DNA from: Heterobasidion occidentale
Taxonomy: Eukaryota; Basidiomycota; Agaricomycetes; Russulales; Bondarzewiaceae
Direction of reading: 5' to 3'
DNA: 64,000 nucleotides
Assembly: GCA_039111635.1 (NCBI GenBank)
Contig: JBCAQO010000011.1
Coordinates: 992,001-1,056,000 of the forward strand
A program made the translations under genes and the position numbers. This document shows, in pieces, positions 58,331-64,000 of the stretch. Within the stretch, counting starts at the first letter, position 1. Each line of letters starts with the position of its first letter. The notes beneath the pieces are model-generated. The model saw nothing but the letters and a program-made list of their open reading frames with translations, did no database searches and had not been told where the DNA came from.

Positions 58331-58620
58331 CCTTAGATTGCGCGGGTGGGCGGCAGCCTGCGGCAAGTCCCAAACGGGTGCTTCAACGCGTCAGTCACGC
58401 GATTCGCACGTGAGCCTCCTTCAGGCTGTTTCGCCTCCGCACTCCTCCCAAAGCCCGCAATTCAGCAGCCTCTCTGCGCCGTGGACACCACAGGCGCGGA
58501 CGCTGGAATATGACGCTGTGAGCGCCTGATGCTTGTCTCCGCAGGTCTCCGCTCAAGCTGCGCTTGTCTACAGTTTCGACTCCACGGGTCGCTCTCGAGC
58601 CGTCTGGAGCAGGCGCGCGC

Positions 58621-58880
58621 TTATCTTTATCTCCTCCCAGGCCGCCATCTCAGTCACATCCTGCCTCCGGCGTCGCCTTATCTGCATTCTTCCCTCTCAA
58701 ACGTTCGTTAGGGCAATCCAAATCTAATCCACCTTCTTCGCTCGGCCGACGGCGCTTGTTCGTACGATGCATTTTTCAGGAGCTTCGGAAAGCCGACTGG
58801 GGCGCGAGTCCTCCCGATCGCAACATCGTTGCGAGGGCAATCCGGAGCCCAAGGTGCGTCAACTGTCTGTGAACTTATCT
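58621..58880 (-). promoter_or_regulatory. further GATA sites upstream of the amine oxidase
   Basis: TTATCT at 58621-58626, 58627-58632, 58678-58683 and 58875-58880. With the pair at 58320-58331 this makes six HGATAR sites within about 720 bases of the start codon. Confidence 0.5.
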
Positions 58881-58883
58881 GCA

Positions 58884-59324
58884 AGGCCAATACCAGACGC
58901 CGGATTGAAGACCCCGTTGGGCATTCCATGGATCACGTACGGACGGCGTTCTTTGTTTGGATCACTATATACATCTCTTGTCTCTTATGGACGCTTTCGG
59001 AGGCTCACGAGTTCGAGTGCCGTCACAGGATACCTACACCTTGCCGGGTTCTGCCTAATCTCATAGAGCTTCTTCCGGGTCCGCCTGCCGATAAGTGACT
59101 ATAAGTGAGCATAACGGATGCGAAGCCGTACGGTTTACGATATGTCTTGGCTCAAATGGATAGGTAAAGTATCAAAGAGGTTCAATTTGTAAGTAACTTA
59201 GTTTATTCAAGCGTGATCGTATACTTAAGGCCGTCCTGCCAGGTAACAATACGATGATTGCGACAGAGACATCACGATTGGTACTGCCCATTTCAAAACA
59301 ATCATTGTAACTATTGCCCTAAAA
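58884..59324. other. spacer left of the F-box/LRR-like gene
   Basis: No supported gene; the DNA from 58160 to 58880 is the amine oxidase upstream region. Confidence 0.4.
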
Positions 59325-60331
59325 CTAATTCTTCACGAGGCTACAAGTGTCCTGATGGCATACACGGTGCACGATAGAGTGTAATCTTTTGATCAACAGG
59401 GGCGGAGGAGGAGCAGTGACGGGAATGTGGTATGGCGAACGAGGCTCATTACATCGCCTCGAACGAACCACTTCGTGGAACATGTGCTCGGCCATATCAT
59501 CTTCCGCCAACGTCTTCTCGTCCACTCGCAGATACGAGTAGCCAGCTTTGTCGAGGTGCACATAAGAGCCATTGTGTGGCCCGACTTGGTTACCGTTGTG
59601 GCCGGATTCCACCGAGAGCTGAACCAAGGCCTCCATCTCATCTGCAAAACGAGTCCATATCTGAGACCAGACCTGCGGCGGGCCTTCCAAAAGGCAATGG
59701 GATGCGATGTGGCAATGCGCAAGATGCAGCGACTTCAGCGTGTTTGTGCCGCACGATGAAGTCTTCGACGTGAGTTTCCTCGTTGAACAAAATCATCTGC
59801 AATGACAAGGACGCGAGCGCAGGAAAGTCCAGCTGAGAAAAATCGACCCGAGGGACAACGCCGACGTCCAGATCACTGTGAAGAGTGAACGACGTGAGAG
59901 AACGAGAGAGAGAGGCGAGAGGGCTGAGAATCCGATGCTGCATTGTGTGCTCCCAAAAAATGACAAATGAATCCCAATGGACTGGCGGCGGAGGCTCCAA
60001 TCCCCAAGATGGCGAGATACGGATAGCGTCGAGTCCACGGAAGAGGTTATGAAAAGCAGGTTTATCATACCGTGGGCCGTGATATGCGTACAAGCCGTTG
60101 ATGGAGAGAGAAGTGAGTGTAGCTAGGGGCAATTGCGCTGAAATTGCACTCAGAACTGTCATTTGAAGTGCAAATGGCCTCGAAGACCAAAATTTTCTGC
60201 TCGCAGACCAGAATGTTAACGACAGGCTCTTGATAGATGGAAGGTGGCAAAGGCAGGAGAATGACGAAGTGAGGGAGTCCTCTAAGGCGCCACTGACTGC
60301 GAGCGGATGGCACAAAGGCAATGGACTCCAT
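59325..60331 (-). CDS. F-box/LRR-like protein fragment (frameshifted)
   Basis: Resembles the leucine-rich part of the many basidiomycete F-box proteins, without a visible F-box. It reads ALEDSLTSSFSCLCHLPSIK, LPLATLTSLSINGLY, LDAIRISPSWGLEPPPPVHW, then LASLSRSLTSFTLHSDLD and FPALASLSLQMILFN. After IVRHKH, at about 59738-59752, the next LRR-like segment (TLKSLHLAHCHIASHCLLEG) is in another frame and continues to a stop at 59325. A one- or two-base change therefore splits the gene, unless it is a sequence error. The start at 60331 is tentative; upstream exons with an F-box may be missing. It could be a gene fragment. Confidence 0.55.
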
Positions 60332-62700
60332 GCTTGACGAGGACCTATATCACATCAGCCTCGACAATAAGGCCCAGTCAAAACTCAGTCGAGGGAGATA
60401 GAGGCGAATCTTTTTGAATGGATTTCCCTCTTTCTCCCTCTGGAAACTTAGACTTTTTGAGAGGCAAATCGAGGCAGATCCATTGGGATCCATTCCCGTA
60501 GATTCGTCTCAATTCGCGTACAGGCTGTGTGAAACTTGAATATATCATCGATTAAGAAAACCCGATATTTTGAAAATCTATTCATATCCATTGATATTGC
60601 TTTATGTACATTTATTTGTGACTAATACGTGGTACTATTCCCATCCCCTCTTTGTCCCGAGAGAAGTGAAATCGTTGTATACTTATTAGTTGGAGATATA
60701 ACAACTGGGATCGTCGTACTCTGACAGTGCAGAGAGCAACTAAATACTCTCAGTGGCATGGGGCAAGATGCAGGCGGTGAGCGGACCCTGTATGGGGGAA
60801 GGAGGTGCAGGTGGGTGGGAGGTAATCAGATGGAGGGAGAAGTGGGGGCGTGCGGAGATGACAGGGCGGTGGGACATGCGGAGGTGGTGGTGGGAGGTGC
60901 GGGAGCATGTAGGCGACAAGGCGGTGGGAGGCGTGCAGGGATGAGACGGTGGTGGGAGCAGCGGGCAGCAGGCGGATGCCATATAGTTAAGACCAAAGGT
61001 GTAGGTGCCGACGGCGAGGGAGATGCCAGTGGCAATGCAGGCAATGCAGGCAATGTTGTGGTTTGAGAGAGTAGGCGATGAGTGGAGGAGGGGGGGGCAG
61101 AGGGATGTCATGTTCGCGCTCTACAACTGCACGATGTCCGCCGGCGGCCACTCATCCAGCTCGCCGAACACGCCAGGGTTGAACATCACCGGGATCTGGG
61201 ACTGGTATATCAACGACGACACGGGCACAGAGTACTGGTCAGATTCAAGTAAGACATAATCAGAGGTGCCAGTGTAGACGTTGCAGGCATGGCAGCGCCG
61301 TCGGCGTTGATGGTGCTGTTAGAAATCACCAGGGGCAATACAGATAGTGCGCTTGGCAGTACACCCGTCACAGCGGCCATTGGCAGACTGTGGCAGCGAG
61401 AGGTACAACGGCTGGGCCGGTGGGTGCAGAGGCGGTGCGACGAGCATGTCCACCACTTCCGCTGCCACCTGGGCATGCCCACTGGCACAGGCGGTCAATT
61501 ACGCACCTGAAACAGTGTCGGCGGTTGTCAAGTCGCGAGAGACGGTGGCGAGCCTGCAGGGGCAGTCAGCACCACCCTTCACACCGTGGAGTTGTCGTTC
61601 AAGTTCACGGCATCGGCGGCGCTGGTGCTTTGCAGCTCCGCAAGCGTTGTGTCACACTCTCTGTGTCCACGCGGGCATATGTACGCGTCGGTGTCAGCAA
61701 GAAAGTAAGGAGAGGAGAGGAGAGGCAGGGATGGACGCACATCGGCGGCTGCTTTCCTGTGGAGCCTGTGATCTGTTGCTCATCCGGGTGCGGGGTGTGG
61801 GTGTTATCGCTCTCGCCCTTCGTCGGCCATATTCAATCCTCGTCAAAGACACAATCGGGGGGATTGACGTGCAAGAGCCTGCACAAACATGTGAGTGCAT
61901 CAGCACAAGATTGTTAGAGACAGAGAGCAGTGGAAATAGGCGGCGTTAGACCGCACCTGCACGAAAGAGAAGAGTGAGCAGCACGTCCTAGTGTGCCCTC
62001 GCCGATCCACGTACGTGCGCACTCCGCCAGCGACCACGCGCATTCTCTGCCCACTGCCAGCGTCCAGCGTCCAACACACACGCAAAGCGTCTTCCCCGAG
62101 TGGGAGGGGAAGCCTCTGTGTCGACTCAAAGAAGCATGAAGTCAGTATTGATGACAAAAAGACAGAACTGATACCCTGAATGACCTCATTGGGTCTCCAA
62201 TGAAATTGCTTGCATTTCTTAACCTTCTCAATTGGCGCAGAAGTCTTGATATAAGAGAGTTCAGTGTCTTCGGGGAGATGGGCGTAATCAACGCTGCGTG
62301 CACAGGCGATGTTACTGTACAAGTTGAGAAAACCAGAGTAAAGTGACGTGGTGCAGTGGCGGCCAAACTTGGTCAAACAAAGCCAAGTTACCAGCCACCG
62401 CCAGCTCACTGCATCCAATGACGACAAGACAGCTTCAGACCCCAGACGCTCCGTCGCATCGCAATGTGGACAACTCCTCCACATTGTACCCACGCGCGCT
62501 ATCTGCACGCATCCCCTTTCTTCGCCAACTTATACTAGAGTGTGGCCCATGCCTGACAGATGCTCCGACACCGTCTGCGCCTCCGCCTCCAGATTGCATC
62601 CGATTGCCCACACTGCGCATGCGGATGCAGCCCACCGCCCACTCCTGCTATCTCCCGCACCGCTGATGAGCATGCACCCGCGCTAGGGTCTGAGGGAGGT
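60332..62700. other. gene-poor region with low-complexity stretches
   Basis: No gene I can support. Contains G-rich DNA (about 60760-61090), a short tandem of GGCAATGCA at about 61031-61061 and an open stretch at about 61110-61254 (GLNITGIWDWYINDDTG) that could be part of an old exon. Confidence 0.35.
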
Positions 62701-63670
62701 ATTCGGGAAGCTTTGGGGAGATACTGAACAACGCTAGACGAGTACCGAAGACACCGACTCACACCAAACACGGTCGGTCCCTACCTGATCGACCGCAAGC
62801 CACCGAAGGACGTTCGGCAGCACTTGGGTCAGTTCGCTCACACGTCACATACTTACCATAACCGCACAGGAGTATTACAATAGGTGTTTACGAGGTCGGA
62901 GCCAGTATTCTGGGTCGGCCGATGTGCTCCGTGAGTCGGTCGGTCCTTATCGCTTATCTTCCCGACTTCCACATGGTCGGTCAAATGTGATCTTGCACCA
63001 TTACTTGGCCACCCTGGTCGTACGTTACTTCCTGCTTATTTTCATTGGTTCTCCAACACCTGTTCCTGCTACCTACGCTCGGGCGACAGATCCCGAACGT
63101 TCGGGATTTCGCCATCGCTGATTAACTTTTACCTTATCACCTTCGGAACCCATATGGACATCTCACCTACCTTCTTATCTTCTCTGGTCGCTAGGGCTTG
63201 GCGCCCATTTGACATCTACTCTCATTTCTTGTTCGATATTTTACTTAGAGGCTCTGTTTACTATAAAAACCTACATACAACTCTGGAATAAAGCAGCTTT
63301 CGCACCCCACAGTTCAGAGCTCATTCGCACTCGTCTCAACCATAGAAATTGTCTTCGTCGACTCTTGAAAACTTGTCATCCTCGCCGTTCGGCCTTGTTT
63401 GCGTTCGTACTCGTCTCTTTGCTCGTACCCCTTGTCCTCCCTCGCATATCGTCAGAGTCCCGTGTGGCTCTTAAAGCACGTAGTTGTCGGCCGCGACACT
63501 ACCTTCTCGTTACCGACCAAATCGCCAACACGACCGACCAAACGTTCGGTCGGTGTTCGGTGCAGTCCCGAAACCGTTCGGGCGCTATAATCTCATACTC
63601 CCTGTTGTTTCTCAGTACGCCTTCGATTTCTAAAGTCATCACTAACAATTCCTTGTGTATCAGATACTAG
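62700..63670 (+). mobile_element. possible LTR-like sequence
   Basis: Rich in repeated CGGTCGG/GTTCGG words and palindromes, with a TATAAAA box at 63262-63268 followed within 25 bases by AATAAA at 63287-63292, the compact promoter-plus-polyadenylation pattern of an LTR. I find no terminal TG...CA limits, no target-site duplication and no coding region, so the call is weak. Confidence 0.25.
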
Positions 63671-63795
63671 CTCCAGCACCCTTGCCTTAGAGGTTGTTTT
63701 AGTGTTGCGCTCGGCACTTAGAGCCACCTCTAGCGTATCAATGTGTCAAATTGATTAAATTGGGGTCTCCAAGATGAAAATCCAAAATAACTCAC

Positions 63796-64000
63796 AAGAG
63801 AATCCTCAAACCAACTGATTCCTATGACCTCTAACCGCTCCCTAGCCTCAACCAACTTGCTCTTCACGTCCTCCTCCCTCTCCCCATGCGCCAACCGCGC
63901 TGTGCACTTGCTCAAATACGCGCAGTCATTTGAGAACATGACCGCTCGATCCACCAAATCCAACAGTGCCCATGCAAATTGCACAGGTTACAGCGCATGG
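63796..64000 (-). CDS. unrecognised gene running off the right edge (partial)
   Basis: An open frame with an amphipathic, helix-like sequence (LDLVDRAVMFSNDCAYLSKC, then KSKLVEARERLEVIGISWF) ends at a good donor (GTGAGT) at 63795. It is probably an exon of a - strand gene, but the frame is closed by a stop just inside the window edge (about 63988), so an acceptor or start lies near here. No family is recognised. Confidence 0.3.

Noticed and set aside
1..64000. CRISPR arrays, operons, ribosome binding sites or prophage features
   Set aside because: Introns, TATA boxes and gene content are eukaryotic; no spaced direct-repeat array is present.

Overview
This window is nuclear DNA of a basidiomycete fungus, most likely an Agaricomycete. 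Nearly every gene is split by short introns (about 44-105 bases, GT-AG), the gene-bearing DNA is GC-rich, and several families are typical of this class: a seven-helix orphan membrane protein, a small coiled-coil orphan family, Ser/Thr-rich GPI-type cell-wall proteins and F-box/LRR-like proteins. Housekeeping genes place it firmly in fungi: BET2, SMT3 (SUMO), MTO1, MED25, WHI2, LTO1, bL31m, an AlkB-type dioxygenase and a copper amine oxidase.

Region by region. 1-10 kb is accessory: four paralogous genes of a fungal deaminase-fold family (OTT_1508-like). Copies 1 and 4 are broken, copies 2 and 3 are open and divergently transcribed across a tandem-repeat promoter region, and a coiled-coil orphan gene lies between copies 3 and 4. 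Only copy 2 keeps the catalytic His-x-Glu. 10.6-13.3 kb holds a 16-exon amino-acid (GABA-type) permease with three GATA sites upstream. 14.2-18.1 kb holds a large multi-pass membrane protein with a long disordered tail. 19.4-20.9 kb is BET2. 20.9-24.7 kb is gene-poor and contains an AT-rich island almost free of CpG that carries a decayed seven-helix gene. 25-30.4 kb holds bL31m, a rhodanese-domain protein, an unrecognised protein and the AlkB homologue. 31-40.4 kb holds two paralogous Cys-rich GPI-type proteins with matching exon plans, a third Thr/Ser-rich surface protein, SUMO and a BAR-domain protein. 42-54 kb holds MTO1, a DUF2470 membrane protein, MED25, WHI2 and LTO1. 55-58 kb is a copper amine oxidase whose upstream region is rich in GATA sites. 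59-64 kb holds an F-box/LRR-like gene and repeat-like DNA.

How the genes may work together. The permease and the copper amine oxidase would take up and oxidise amino or amine nitrogen sources, and both have clustered HGATAR sites, which suggests shared nitrogen (GATA-factor) control. The deaminase-like cluster is the most unusual part: a local expansion in which most copies have lost the proton-shuttle Glu while two of them keep the zinc Cys pair.

Caution: BET2, an essential gene, carries two apparent small deletions. Similar one- or two-base shifts occur in WHI2, a surface-protein gene and the F-box-like gene, so some frameshifts here may be assembly errors rather than true gene decay. All coordinates, exon limits and protein lengths were worked out by eye from the sequence; no database search was run.
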